Origin: Cercis canadensis
Lineage: Eukaryota; Streptophyta; Magnoliopsida; Fabales; Fabaceae
DNA: 64,000 bases
Assembly: GCA_003255065.1 (NCBI GenBank)
Contig: QAOA01001066.1
Location: forward strand, 2,721,397 to 2,785,396
Direction: 5' to 3'
Shown here: positions 52,001-63,938 of the stretch, one piece after another
Numbering within the stretch: position 1 is the first letter of the stretch
Layout of the letters: every line of letters starts with the position of its first letter
Program-made: the position numbers and the translations under genes
The notes under the pieces: generated by a model
What the model saw: only the letters and a program-made list of their open reading frames with translations
The model's database searches: none
Told to the model about the DNA's origin: nothing

Positions 52001-53261
52001 ATGCAGATATACATATAACCATTATATTACAGGTATAAATGTAAGGAAAACATCTTTAGTGATTTCCCAATATTTAAGGGTTTCAGGAATCTTGTAGAAA
52101 TGAATGAGTTACAATATCTTGGAAAACTAATAAACTATTAGTTACTGAAATGATAATTTATTGCTGAAAAGTTAAGTCTAGCCTCCTATAAATCTTTCTT
52201 ACATTTAACTGATTTATCATTTTGTTCTCGCATCATAAGCAATATAGGAAACACAGATTAAAGGGTGGGGGGGGAAGAGAGGATTTCAGAAATGTTTCAT
52301 ACAAGTTTCTTGATGCCCTTCCTGACAACCCAGACTTCCTTCTCATTTGCCTTCTTGTCTGAAAGATATCTATTATAATCATCCCACGCCTCTTTTGTTG
52401 CAGATACTGCAAAAATAAAGATAAGTGGACCCCATGTACTGGCCGGATTCACTGGAGTGATGAGAGGCCATAGCTGCAGGCAAGCTATCAGCAAAAAGTA
52501 CTGATTCATGAAACGGCTGAAAAAAATAAGTAAACAGATGGATCAGAGACAGGGACCAGGCATAGTCTAATAAAAGATAGCAGCAAAATATATTAGATAT
52601 TTATACTTGATTAGAGACTTCACATGCAATTTTTCTTTTTTTTTTTCCTGGATAAAAGTTTAACATACAAAATTTCCACCTAAGGATAACTGACTTTGTG
52701 AGACAAACATGTCTGCGTTAGTCATAAGGATGAAGCTTGAACAACATATAACAATAACAAGGCTGAATCCCTAGATTGTAGGATGAGCTATACTGCTACA
52801 TGAATGTCACATTGAAACAGATTGGAATCCTCCACACAAATTCTTTAACACTATTTTTTTTTTTTTTTTTTTTTTATTTGACACTACATTCACCTCCAAT
52901 CTTTTGCACTCCCTTTTGCAAACTCTGATGGATATTCAAACAAACACACTCACAGGAGCTGACAAAATGGATTTTCTCTCCATTGCAATTAAAGCTTTGT
53001 TATTCGATATGAAAAGGCATAAGGAAGGAGGTCATGACCAAGAACCCTGCAAGAGTTTGCATACTCACGTGTGTGTGCATAATGGTACTTGTAATACAAA
53101 ATAATGAGTAATTGACAGCATCAATAGAAAGATCACCTGAACTGTTCCCATAAATTTTTTGGAAGGAAGTTCAATAAAGTATATTTTCTGTTTGATATAC
53201 GATTAGCACAATAAAGATCCAGTGAAGATTCATCATCTTTGATGTAAACGTAACGCTTCAT
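43039..53261 (-). CDS. ALA2: P4-type ATPase, phospholipid flippase ALA2
   Basis: Moves aminophospholipids from the lumenal to the cytosolic leaflet; Arabidopsis ALA2 acts at prevacuolar membranes with ALIS subunits. Twenty-four coding exons give 1,104 aa (Arabidopsis 1,107): 53137-53261, 52303-52516, 51176-51292, 50987-51079, 50728-50902, 50469-50635, 49886-49990, 49454-49551, 49219-49361, 48857-48953, 48620-48729, 48373-48537, 47833-47987, 47671-47751, 47411-47531, 47006-47112, 46638-46769, 45796-45949, 45342-45459, 44878-45051, 44537-44588, 44167-44294, 43693-43843, 43039-43371. Key sites: DGET (157-160), PISI in helix 4, phosphorylated Asp381 in DKTGTLT, KGAD, MLTGDK, and GDGGNDV (751-757). 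The C-terminal tail [20 protein letters not shown] matches ALA2. The intron after 50728 starts with GC. The acceptor at 45052-45054 was chosen over a nearer AG because it restores FFSFISG. Confidence 0.96.
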
Positions 53262-55150
53262 TGTTGAATTAGGAGCATGTACTCATGTATATATGTCTTC
53301 TACACCTTCCTTGCAATGCTCGAAGGGAACTATGTCAACAAAAAATTTCAAACAGCCATATTCTGCAAGTGACCAGAAAAAAGTAAAAAATAAATAAATC
53401 AGACTTGTACGCACAAAATGTGTTATGTGGGGGGAAAAAAAGAAGGTAAAGATATTAAAGAAACATAGAACTCCAAGATAATAAGATGGAACCCAACATC
53501 AAATAAGATGTTCTCTAATTATTAAGTATTAACTGAGCATCAAGATATGCAGGCTAGATCAGCATAATCGGTATCATGTTACTCTGGCAAATCTCAAAAG
53601 TATTCAGCATGCAATTTAAGATGTGTCAAGCATAATACCATATATTAATCTAATTAAACCAAGGCCAAAAAAAATCTAATTAAACTCAACCACTAATGAA
53701 TGACAAGTTCAATCAAACGCACTAGGGAAAAACAAAATATAATTATTATTGGATAAATGAGTTGAATATCAGGGAAATGTCTCACAGTGGATTGATGGAA
53801 GCTTCAAAAGTCCAGATACACACATGCACGTATAAGTATGGCAGAGCAAATTACAAGTCGTCAAAATTTTACATGCCAGTTCAACACATCTGGGAGGCTA
53901 TGAATAACTTGAGTCCAATTGCAGAAGTCTCACACATAAAGTGTATCATTGATACTTTATCTCATTTGAGAAAACAAATAAATAAATCACTCCTAAAATA
54001 ACTGTTCCACTTTACATGCCAATATTTTGTGTTGTGACATCTCTTAGCAAAAGGAAACATACTTTTGCAGGATGACAGAAGCAGATTGTCTTCATGCCAA
54101 CCCCCATAGATTTATAGGAAGCTGAAAATTTGTGCTTAGAATCAAGAAATGAACGGAACAGAAAGAAGAATTAACCTAACCCTGGGGACCAACATTTCCA
54201 AAATTTCCACAGATATAGCAAAATGCTAAATCACCTTGGTCAATACAAGGAATTAAAATTGTATAAAATATAATCTTAAGTAACATGATATGAATTCTTT
54301 CCATGTTCACCCATGACAAAACCAGCTCAATGAAACTCAGCTTTGTATCAAGCTCACCAAAGTAAAAAATGTCAGTCACTGTACAGTGAAAATTACTAAA
54401 CTATACCATCACAAGTTTCAAATTATGTTCTTCTACTCCACTAGACATTCCAGTCAATGAAAATCTAATATCTACACCCATTAAAGTGGCAATTCAAATT
54501 TTAACCCCGTCACTGTCTGCTCCAAGTCTATGGAAGGAATTAAAAAACTCAACATAATTAATCATGAAAAGGCAACGGATAGTTCACTTAAACTCATTAA
54601 TTTAATCCCCAATGAGAATTCTGAGTTAATTGTACAAGTCAACGTCCAACATAAATGAAAATGAAATCAACCATGACGTTATTTTCTTCCTCCTAAGCAT
54701 ATAATTGAAAAGTATTGCAGTTTCAATAACCAAACCATTTACACCCCAATGCCCAAAAACGCAATGAAATTCAAAGGTGGCGCGAAATAACAATTAACAA
54801 CACCAATTTAGCTGCGCATCTACATAAACTGAATATGATCCAAGTTCGATTTCCGCACCTCAATCTTTTAACTATGCATTCATTTAAGATTCTACGTTTG
54901 CGAAGCTATAATCAAAATCTGGATTCATTGTAGAGCTAAGGCGTATAATAGTGAGAGGTCGTACCTTTGATCTTCTCTCTGGGTTCGAGTTCCAATATTT
55001 CCTCCCTGTCCCCGCACCTATTCCTTGAAGAAGACGGGTAGGTGGTTAAGTGCGGTCGTACCCATTGACTCTGAGTGGTGCTCCCGGTCCCCGTGGATGG
55101 AATACGCTTGTTTGGTATACCATACCTGCAGATGGAGATACACCCTGATG
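53262..55150 (-). other. ALA2 5' UTR and leader intron(s)
   Basis: About 1.7 kb upstream of the ATG has no other gene. A likely leader exon ends at about 54964 on the minus strand (GATCAAAG|GTACGACC), preceded by GC-richer sequence at 54965-55100 that looks like the 5' UTR and promoter. The acceptor just before the coding exon is not certain. Confidence 0.45.
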
Positions 55151-55320
55151 TTGCCACGTCATCTGAACGTTACGAAGAGCGGATGATATCACGTCATCTG
55201 ATTTGATGACTAAGAGAAGTATGTATCTGGAGTTGTTTCAACAAAAATGTATATCATAAACTTTATGTTTCTTTTTGGTCATTGCAAAAATTAATGTAAA
55301 AAAAAAAAAAAGCATGATTT

Positions 55321-56259
55321 GGGCACTTTGACCAAATAAATGTAGTTTGGAAAGTTAATTTCACAAATAGGGTAGTCAGAAACATAATTACGGAAATAAT
55401 GTAGTTTAAAAAANAAAAAAAAAAAAAAAAAAAGTATTCGTCAGACGCAGGGCCCACAGACGCGCCGTGGGCCCGCCGGCGCCTGCTGACTAGACGCGCC
55501 GTGGAGCCCACAGCGCGTCTCTTGTTGTCGTGCGCGCCGGTGAGGTTCTTGGAAGAGACAGCGATGACCGTCTCTTCGGGTACTGGAAGCTTGCTTCTTT
55601 CAGATGGTGTCTTAGCTACATACAAATGTCAAGAAAGATAGATTAAAACTTGAACAACTATTACACTTTCAAAGTGAATTTGGTACTGACCCTGTTGATA
55701 GAGCTCATTGGTGCGTACTTTGAACTGATCGAATTGCACAATCTGCATATCGAGCGCGAATGGGCTTATCCCATATTCGTATATGGTCTCGTTTTGTCTT
55801 CTAATGGTGGATCCTCCTGTGGCGAAATTTGCTCCGTGCCGGTAATCGGTTCCAAGGGAGTTCAAATAAGCACTCAAATATGGCAAGTTTAACTTCTCAG
55901 CTGCAGAGTAAATAGCAGAGTTGCAATGTTGTGTTAGTGTTACTTTTAAACAAAAACAAGCTAAAGCTGAAACCAAAAAAGCCAAGAGGAGAAGGGATAT
56001 GGTGTATTTTTCAAGTTTTACCTATGAAATCTATGATGAGACGGCCATCGCTGTCTCTTCCAAGAACCTCACCAGCGCGCACGACAAGAAGAGACGCGCC
56101 GTGGGCCCCACGGCGCGTCTGTGGGCCCCGCGTCTGGGGAATACTTTTTTTTTTTAATTTTCAGTTTTTTTTAAACTACATTATTTCCGTAATTATGTTT
56201 CTGACTACCCTATTTGTGAAATTAATTTTCCAAACTTCATTTATTTGATCAAAGTGCCC
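55321..56259. mobile_element. TIR DNA transposon carrying a captured GDSL-lipase gene fragment
   Basis: A 939-bp element about 2.1 kb upstream of the ALA2 ATG. Terminal inverted repeats of about 220-255 bp (55321-55577 and 56038-56259) start GGGCACTTTGACCAAATAAA and are highly similar; their inner parts are GC-rich, with self-complementary GACGCGCCGTGGG words. The flanks carry ATGATTT on both sides (55314-55320 and 56260-56266), extendable to 8 bp (CATGATTT) if one end base is assigned to the duplication. The 460 bp between the repeats come from a GDSL lipase gene. No transposase is present. The long repeats suit a Pack-MULE; a hAT origin is not excluded because the duplication is 7-8 bp. Confidence 0.85.
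55574..55900 (-). pseudogene. Captured GDSL esterase/lipase fragment (exon, intron, partial exon)
   Basis: Minus-strand reading from 55900 gives AEKLNLPYLSAYLNSLGTDY, then RHGANFATGGSTIRRQNETI, ending VRTNELYQQ at 55691 with a GTCAGT donor. This is the block II region of plant GDSL lipases. After an intact intron (55616-55690) the frame continues AKTPSERSKLPVPEE before running into the inverted repeat. The Ser block, catalytic Asp/His and most of the protein are absent. Retention of an intron means the piece was copied from DNA, not from mRNA. Upstream of 55900 (to about 56037) is a piece of the preceding intron. Not a functional lipase. Confidence 0.85.
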
Positions 56260-56266
56260 ATGATTT

Positions 56267-59200
56267 GCTTTTAATTTATAGATTCTAAGAATTGTCATAT
56301 TTAATGTAATTTAATAATAAAAAATCTGAGTTGTTTGTCATATTTTTTAATTTAAATAACTATACCATGTAATTGAAAAAAGTATAATTTTCATATTTCA
56401 TATAAAATATATATATATTTTTTTTGGCTCATGATATTTCATATCAAATCAATGTTTTTTTTTTTGTACTCAATATCGATATTATATATTATGAAGAGAG
56501 AGTATTGTCATATTTTGTAACTCAAACACGGGCTAAAGTCAAGTACTGGGCCGAGTGCACATGAAGAATTGAGTGCAGTCCACATCTCCATATCCTCTAC
56601 TCATTACAATTGGGTAAGTTTTCTTTTTCTTCTGGCCACATAACATGGGCCCCCTACCCATGTTTGCACAAACTAATCCCTGTTACGGAAAGGTTTCCTT
56701 TTCATTGCTTTTCTCTGTCCATTTGTTTCGATAAAAATAATTTAAAAAATAAATAAATAATGAGGAATAGATTGTAATTGTAACCTGCCATTCGTATAAA
56801 TTTATGAAATTTTTTTAGATATTTATGGTATTCATGTAATATATTATATAATATAAAAATAATTAATATGTGAATAATATATATATAAGTTAATTATTTT
56901 TAAATTTATTTAAAAAAATAAAATAAAATATATTATATATCTAATAAAATATAAAAAATTACCTATATTTCTACGTCATATAACATGACATATCTATATA
57001 GGTAAATTTATTTTACGGTTTAAGGAATGTGTGATATTGTCATACTCCATTGCTCCTAATACATGGTTGCTAGAAATTCTAGCAGCAAAGATGGCATTCT
57101 AGAGAGCCAGATATGAAAAGAAGAAAAAAAAAATGGAACCAATCAGCTAGTGACCAGTGTTACTTGATATTATTGTAATTGTTGTTTTACTCCTTCTCAT
57201 CTAGTAAACTCATCATTGACTCTATGCAAGCTCCTTCTTCTTGTTCTTTTTTCTTCACAAGAAACTAGAGTACCTGCCTTGTCTTATTACACAAACTTCA
57301 CGTCTTCTCTTTTTTATTTGCTGCTGCCAGTACGCGAATGATTGAGGAAGGACGGCAATTCTAGATGTATATATTTATTACAAAAGGGTCAAATTTGAGT
57401 CTCAATCATCTGCCTGGAATTGATTCATTACATCTTTTTTCTTTTCTTTTCTTTTTTAATTGAGAAGATTCATTCCATCACAAAATTGTTTTGTTTATTA
57501 CAATAATTACCCCAATTGTTCTCTGGTTTTGCAGATATCTGCCTGCAACCCTGCAAGTCTGTATGTGGTTGGGAACTTTGGATCCTTTAACTCTTGAGTT
57601 TATGCTCATGGCTTTTAATTACATATCTATGAAGACAGAATGATTGAATGTTATTTATAAATCCTTCATCAATAATTGAGATTGAAGAATGATTCATCGA
57701 ATGTACACATTGGTTTAATGGACATACCCATTTCTAATTACATGCATTTTGCCTTTTAATAATATATTGACACTTAAATATATAAAATTTGAGATCTAAT
57801 AAAAATATTATTAAATATATATATATAATTACTCTAATTTTTTAATAAAATTAATCTCACGTTTAATTAAATAAAAAAAATTCTATAATATTTTCAGTAC
57901 AAATTTCTCTCACTGAAAATAAGATTATTTAAGAAACCATAAGCAACAGAGGACATTGTAAATTTCTTTTATCCCAGAGTTTGACGACTTCTTCTCTTAG
58001 GACAGACAACAAACAATTTCTAGATTCGTATTAAGCAAGTTAGTGGAGGAGCGGTTGTGACTTGTGACACAATTTAGCCGCAGACACTTTCCCCATTAAC
58101 ACTATGACACGTGTCCAATAAACACAGACCCTTCTCAGCTGCGTGGAGCCCACTTCCCTAACTAACCTATGACCCCTCGCCAGCTCTGGCGGCGAAACTT
58201 CGCAGTCTTCTCCTTTTGACACCTCATCATATTCCCTTGCGGCTTCATTGCGCCGTACGCACCTCCTTCACGTGACCCCCCTTCCACGCCTCTCCTATCC
58301 ATTATTTCTTTGTTCCTATGCTATCTCAATACTTATATAGACAGTCCATCACTCCACTCATTTATCTCCTTGGTTTTCTTAGAGGAAAAAAATATTAAAT
58401 ATAGTATTTGTATTTCATTTTTATTTTCATCACAAAGCATGATTAAATTTAAATCATTTCGAAAAATGTTTTCAATATTACTCTTTGCAATTTGTTTATA
58501 ACAATAAAAAGTAGTATAAAAGAGATTATTTGATGGCGCGTGTAGGATGTTGTGGGGCTTATACGAGTGGATGAAAGGAGGAAGAAATGGGGCATATATA
58601 TGGATCCCATCGAAGTGCATGCAGGGTAATAAATAGATAGCGTCATGGACCATAATACGGCTGAGGCGAGGTGATTAATTTTAGTTTAATTTAATGGGTG
58701 CATGCATGCGTGGCCAAAAGAAAAAGCGAGTAACGAAAGGCGAAGCGAAAGCGATTTCCTCTCCACAGATTCCGCCGACGCAGAGACCAGGGACCCACCG
58801 AAAGCGGCAGCTGACGGCACCACTTTCAAAATCAAATTGCTTCTGTCTCCACTCTTCTTCTCTTCTCAGTTCTCACTTTCCTCCTCCTCTGTCTACCCTT
58901 TTCCCCTCACTTGCTCCCAAGTAACCCACCCAACAAAACAAAACTATTCTATTTTCTATTTTCATTTTTTAAAATTTAAAAAAAAAAATCACTGTTTAAT
59001 TAATTGGGATTATTTAATGCAACAGTTATTTGGACGGCAGAAAAAGTACAGGTGCCGTCCACCGTATACCTCGACACGACGACACGTACCCGTCAACACG
59101 GTGCTCTTTCTGTGGGGCCCTGATTTTATACTACAAACTACAAAGTCTCCTCTCGTGATTTGTTAGGTTTCATGATTTGCCGTCGGTGCCCGAGACTCAG

Positions 59201-60404
59201 ACTGCTAAACTCATTAAATTATTCTTTCATTTTCGCATCGCATAATCCACTAGTACCCCAGTTTCAATTATGCTTTGGCTAGCTAGCTTTTAGAAAATAA
59301 AAATAAAAATTATTCTAGCTAGTTCCTTCGATTGATCCCTGATCTGTGACTTTGAGAAGCAATAGACACTTGCATCTTACTACTTTCTTTCTCTTCATGC
59401 TTCGAATACAAACCATCTTTTTTTTTTGGTATCAAATAGCATTAATATAATGATAATTGACTATAATTTATTCTCATATCATAGGTTTATGTATGTCGTA
59501 AAGAGGTTTCTAGAATGACAAATTATATGCACTAACTCTTGTCATTTGAATTACATTATTTTTTAATTTATGACTAATTATTTAACATTATAGACATAAT
59601 TGAAATTATTTATATTATATATTTTATTACACATATATATTTATCATATCAAGAACATTATTTTTTTATCAAATAGCCTATTGACCAAATGATACTAAAA
59701 ACATTTTCAAGACTTATAAATTTTGTGTTTAAATTTTAAATCATAGTCAAAAAAAATAAAAAGATAAAAATCATTTCTTCAATTTGTATTTAATATCAGT
59801 ACATGTGATTATTTTTTTCTAATTTAAGATCTCCTACAATAATTTAATATAAGGACTATTGCTTGTGTAATTACACAAATAGCTCTTGAAACTCACTAGT
59901 TTAGTGTTGGACCTATTGGTGATAATACAAACCTTTTCTTGCAATATTTATTTGGGATTGAAGTATTTGTTTAATTCATCTCCATTAGGGTTTATCCTAA
60001 ATAAAGAATCTAGGCCAAAAGTTAATGAAGTAGGAAGGTCGAAGTACACAACATATATTTCTAATAGCTAGATTTTGTCGGCATGACAAATAAATCACAT
60101 TGTCTTTTTCATGAGTAAATAGATAGCATATGATATCAGAAAGAGACACTAAAATTAAGATTAGGCGAATAGATAAGTCGAATTAGAAGGTAGATAACAT
60201 TAATTAGAGAGATTAGAGGTTACAATAAATTAAAAGCAAACTGGAAAATCTGGGACTTTTTTCCTTTTATATTGTTAAAGAAAACTGACTTATTTACATC
60301 AAAGATAAAACATCTTCTCTTCCTCAAAATAATAGAAGATTAAGAAAAAAAAAAAAAAACCTCTTGATGGGTTGTGAAATGTTAAACGAAAAATGGTGAA
60401 AAAT
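56267..60404. other. Long intergenic region between ALA2 and the ERF gene
   Basis: About 4.1 kb, mostly AT-rich, without a recognised gene. Two GC-richer islands stand out. One is 58040-58330, with an ABRE-type ACACGTGT palindrome near 58109 and CACGTG near 58270. The other is 58690-59170, CT-rich like a plant 5' leader, but no downstream coding frame was found. Frames such as 58702-59166 have simple composition and no gene support. Confidence 0.4.
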
Positions 60405-61070
60405 TTAAGCGTCCACAGGAGGAGCGAGATTAAGATCAAGATTAATGGCTCTTTTGGGCAGGCAATCAACGACAGAAGACGAATCCGAGTCACTCTGAGC
60501 CCCACTCCCAAAACCGGCATTAAACCGGACCGGCGACGGTTCGAATCGGACAGGATAAGGTTGACTCACAAACTCGGCCCTACCGGCAGCTGGGTCAATA
60601 AAGAAAACGGGTCGCGCGGGAGCTACCAGACTTTCGACCACAGCTCCAGCACCACCACCACCGTACGTCATGTGGTTCGGCTGCAAGGGGAGAAACGGGA
60701 ATCGATCCACGACATAACCAACATCAAATCGGCGCGTGACTTCACGCTCCGGCACATCTCGGCTGGTGGACTCGACGGTGCTACTCTCGCTGGGACTCTG
60801 ATTTCCGTTGTGAACGCTCCCGTCAGGCAAAGAGAAATTAGTCTTGGCCTTTGGGCCACGGAATTGCCTGGCGGCGGCGTCGTAGGCTCTGGCGGCTTCC
60901 TCCGCCGTGTCGAAGGTCCCCAACCAAACACGGCTCTTCTTGCCGGGATCTCGGATTTCGGCGGCGTAGCGGCCCCATGGCCTCTTTCGAACGCCTCTAA
61001 AGTGAACCTCTTTGGCATTGGTGGTGGCATGGTTTACCTTCTTAACACTCAGCCTTTCCTTCACAGCCAT
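60405..61070 (-). CDS. ERF9-like: ERF transcription repressor with EAR motif (ERF9-like)
   Basis: AP2/ERF factor of the class II (group VIII) repressors, which bind GCC-box promoters in ethylene, jasmonate and defence responses. Intronless, 221 aa from the ATG at 61068-61070 (AACAATGG, a strong context). An in-frame ATG at 61083-61085 would add five residues (MRNPT). One AP2/ERF domain at about 22-79: [20 protein letters not shown], then [20 protein letters not shown], with the Ala and Asp that mark ERF rather than DREB. The middle is low in complexity, then [13 protein letters not shown] and the C-terminal repression motif [13 protein letters not shown]. The ending [10 protein letters not shown] is like Arabidopsis ERF9 as I recall it; the [10 protein letters not shown] box is shared with ERF4/ERF8. 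Neighbour ALA2 supports ERF9. Confidence 0.92.
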   Translation of the reverse strand: MAVKERLSVKKVNHATTNAKEVHFRGVRKRPWGRYAAEIRDPGKKSRVWLGTFDTAEEAARAYDAAARQFRGPKAKTNFSLPDGSVHNGNQSPSESSTVESTSRDVPEREVTRRFDVGYVVDRFPFLPLQPNHMTYGGGGAGAVVESLVAPARPVFFIDPAAGRAEFVSQPYPVRFEPSPVRFNAGFGSGAQSDSDSSSVVDCLPKRAINLDLNLAPPVDA

Positions 61071-61142
61071 TGTTGGGTTTCGCATATTTACGGAGACAAT
61101 TAACAGACTTACGTGTCTACCTCTTTGTGAGGAGGGGGCGGG

Positions 61143-61150
61143 TATAAATA
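61143..61150 (-). promoter_or_regulatory. TATA box of the ERF gene
   Basis: TATAAATA on the plus strand (TATTTATA on the minus strand), 73-80 bp before the chosen ATG. It predicts a leader of about 40 nt. Confidence 0.5.
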
Positions 61151-61273
61151 CAGTGCGAGGTGGTGTGGGGGCGCTAATGGTTTTTTTTTTTTTTTTTTTT
61201 TTTTTGTGATAGAGAGAGAGAAAAGCGACGCGATGTGGTGAGGGTGCAGTCAACGAGGGGTTTGACTGTGGAG

Positions 61274-61280
61274 AGCCGCC
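61274..61280 (+). promoter_or_regulatory. GCC-box in the ERF promoter
   Basis: AGCCGCC, the core ERF binding site, about 205 bp upstream of the ERF ATG. It could allow autoregulation or control by other ERFs; this is inference from one motif. Confidence 0.5.
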
Positions 61281-61286
61281 GCCCAA

Positions 61287-63672
61287 AGGAAAGAAGAGAT
61301 AATGCTGCTGGGTTACGTGGCACGCGGGAATTTCGAGACAAGCGGCGAGGGCTTGATGTCTGCCGGCTTTTAACCTAACGGGCCGTTATTTCGGCTGACA
61401 TTGTGCATCATGCCTCACCTTCTCCTTGAAGAGAGTGTAATCCATTTTTATCTATTTTATTTTCAAACTTATTTTAAAAGCACACTATCCTATTTTTTTT
61501 GAAAAATTCTCTCAAAGATAATATTTTCTTAAATTTGAAAATAATATTTATATTATTGCAATCATCTATAGAATTTATTTGTTTAACATATAGATTAAAA
61601 AATCATATTCTTCAATTATTAGTAGGAGATTTCTCTTTTTAGAAAGTTAAAGTGGAGCGTGTTGTGTAAGCGCATTGAGTGGGGTGGGGGAAGGGAGATA
61701 TATTTGGTTGGATAACAGATGACCAATTCTAACAATTGTCAGTATCCATCGGTACACGGCCGTCCCTCTCTCCCTCTTCTCTTTTATGATTTCACTGAGC
61801 CCTTTTGAATCGCTCCTTTAGACCGACAGTTCGTGAACGAGGAGTGAATCGCACCAGTTGGAGTTGGACACGAGTCCTTGTCTTGCTCTTGACGCGTCCT
61901 TCAAAAGCGAGTCATGCCCCGAAATCATTCGTTTCGGTGCCTTCCACCCAATTATGTTTCTGTCCGGCTTCGTTAATTAACTAAACAAGCGTGTGTGCGC
62001 TCAACCGCTTCACTTCTCTTTCCATGCCACTCAACATCGCGCGCACTTCATCTAAGTTATTAACCGTCGGATTCGAATCTGACAGTAACGCACGAATAGA
62101 GCGCGTGCCGAGATGGACTAAAGGATGTTGTTAAGTCGTAATCGGGCTGAAATCTTGCGAGTGAGGAAAAAAATCCAGCTGAAATTGTCATTAGTCCCCA
62201 AACCAAAAGGCAGCAATTCCTTCAAATAATTGAAATACCCTTTTCACTTTACAAATTTATTTTAAAATATATTTTTCCTTAAATCTGGTCCAACGAATGA
62301 CTTCAAATTCTTTTATTTAAGAAATTTTATGTCTAATGTCACTTAATTAATTAATACATAAAGAAATGCACGTATAAACACGACCTCTTTTTTTTTTTTC
62401 TTACAAAAGAGAAACAGAATGAAAATTAACCACTAACAAAAGCAATATCCATTACATGAGCCAAACAAAAGTGACCTAATTCAGAGAAGGGAGAAAATCA
62501 CAACTTGAACCTAGCCGCATGTTTAGCTCCCCATTTTACCAAGAAATCAACATGTTGATGTTGAACCTCCATTTACCAATTCTTGGCAAGTAGATGTTAC
62601 ACATGACAAATTAAAGCCGCATACTGATAAAAAAAAAATCCCATAACTTGTTTGTAGAAGCTAAACACTCTCAAACGAATGAATCACTTTGAAGCCTAAT
62701 TTTCTTGAAAACTCCTTTCCCATGCAATATTCAAGCCTTTTTAATTTCAAGGCCATCCCCACCCTATGAATTGTGACATTCTTTTTGTACATATTAAAAA
62801 ATGTATTGCGGATAGTTTTTCGTATATATAGTTCTATATTTACATAAAAAAATTTCTCATACATCTATTCCTGTATCTTCATGAGCACGATAGTCGTGTG
62901 AATTCGTTATTGATGACAAAAATAAACCAGCGGTAAGAATATCATATTATAGTAATGTACATTCACAAAGGTGGTTTAAAGGTATTCTAAAGGTTTTAAA
63001 AGAACATTTAATAAAGAGCTTAAAAGGTATCATATTCTTCTCCAAAGAAAAAAAAAATATAAGACATGATTGATGTTTCATTTTTTCTTTTCCTCCCAAA
63101 ATTGCTTACAATAACGGGGGAGGGGAGCATTAAGGATTTGTTTGGAAGTTAAAATTAAGAGAAATGAGAGAAAAAAAAATGAGTAAATATGTTCATTCCT
63201 TTATTTGAGAGTTCAAGATTAAAAAATAGAAGAAAACCAAAGAGATAACCTTAAACCCTTACATTCATTTTTTGTCTTCACTTTTATGTTTCTCTAATTT
63301 TGAAGGTTTTGAGAGGAAATAGTAGTTTACTATTATACATCTATTTATTTATTTAAATTATTTTTCAAACACTATTTAGAAAATATTATTAAATCTTATA
63401 TTAAATATATTTACTTTATAAATAAATGATAAATTTATAATTTTTTTTTTCATTTCCTTTTGCTCATTCTTTCTAAATATCTATAAAATGATATTTAGAA
63501 AATTCCTCATATTCTCTTACTTTCATTTCCCTCACTTTCCTCTTGTATTCTTCCCATTCCTTTCCTCTTAAACTCCCAAACAAACGCCAAGAATAAAATT
63601 TACCTTAGGCTGCCTTTGAAACAAAGGCTTCATTGCTAGCTGAGCAAGTTTGTAGCCCCTATAATGTTTAAG
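61287..63672. other. Right-hand intergenic region, no gene recognised
   Basis: Includes a GC-richer stretch at about 61730-62130 without coding frames, then AT-rich sequence. Positions 63131-63590 have MITE-like ends: GGATTTGTTTGGAAGTTAAA at the left and CTCCCAAACAAACGCC at the right, which pair imperfectly. A 3-bp duplication (AAG) is possible there but unproven. The 67-codon minus frame at 62661-62864 is not recognised. Confidence 0.4.
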
Positions 63673-63681
63673 TAAATATTA

Positions 63682-63938
63682 GAGTAAAATATATTTTTTG
63701 TTTTTAAATTATTTTTTAAATATTATTTTAGTCATTGATTTATTTTTAATGTCATTTTAATTATCGAATAATTAAATTGTTCACCAAATTAGTCATTTGT
63801 AACATAAAAAATAATCACTTAAATAACTGATTTAGTGGGTAGAGTGATTATTTGAAGATTAAAGTGATATAAAAAATAAATCAAAAATTAAAATGATACT
63901 TAAAAAATAATTCAGAGACAAACAAAATATTTAACTCT
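63682..63938. mobile_element. Small Mutator-like MITE with 9-bp target-site duplication
   Basis: A 257-bp AT-rich element flanked by exact TAAATATTA at 63673-63681 and 63939-63947. The left end GAGTAAAATATATTTTTTG pairs with the right end (reverse complement GAGTTAAATATTTTGTTTG), and pairing runs on through GATTTATTTTT-type words, so most of the element can fold back. No coding capacity. A 9-bp duplication points to the Mutator superfamily. Confidence 0.8.

Noticed and set aside
61071-61286. Long N-terminal extension of the ERF protein
   Set aside because: It covers the TATA box, a poly-A/T run (poly-lysine) and the GCC-box; composition is not protein-like.
62070-62095. GGATTCGAATCTG resembling a tRNA T-loop
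   Set aside because: No acceptor, D or anticodon stems around it, and no A box upstream.
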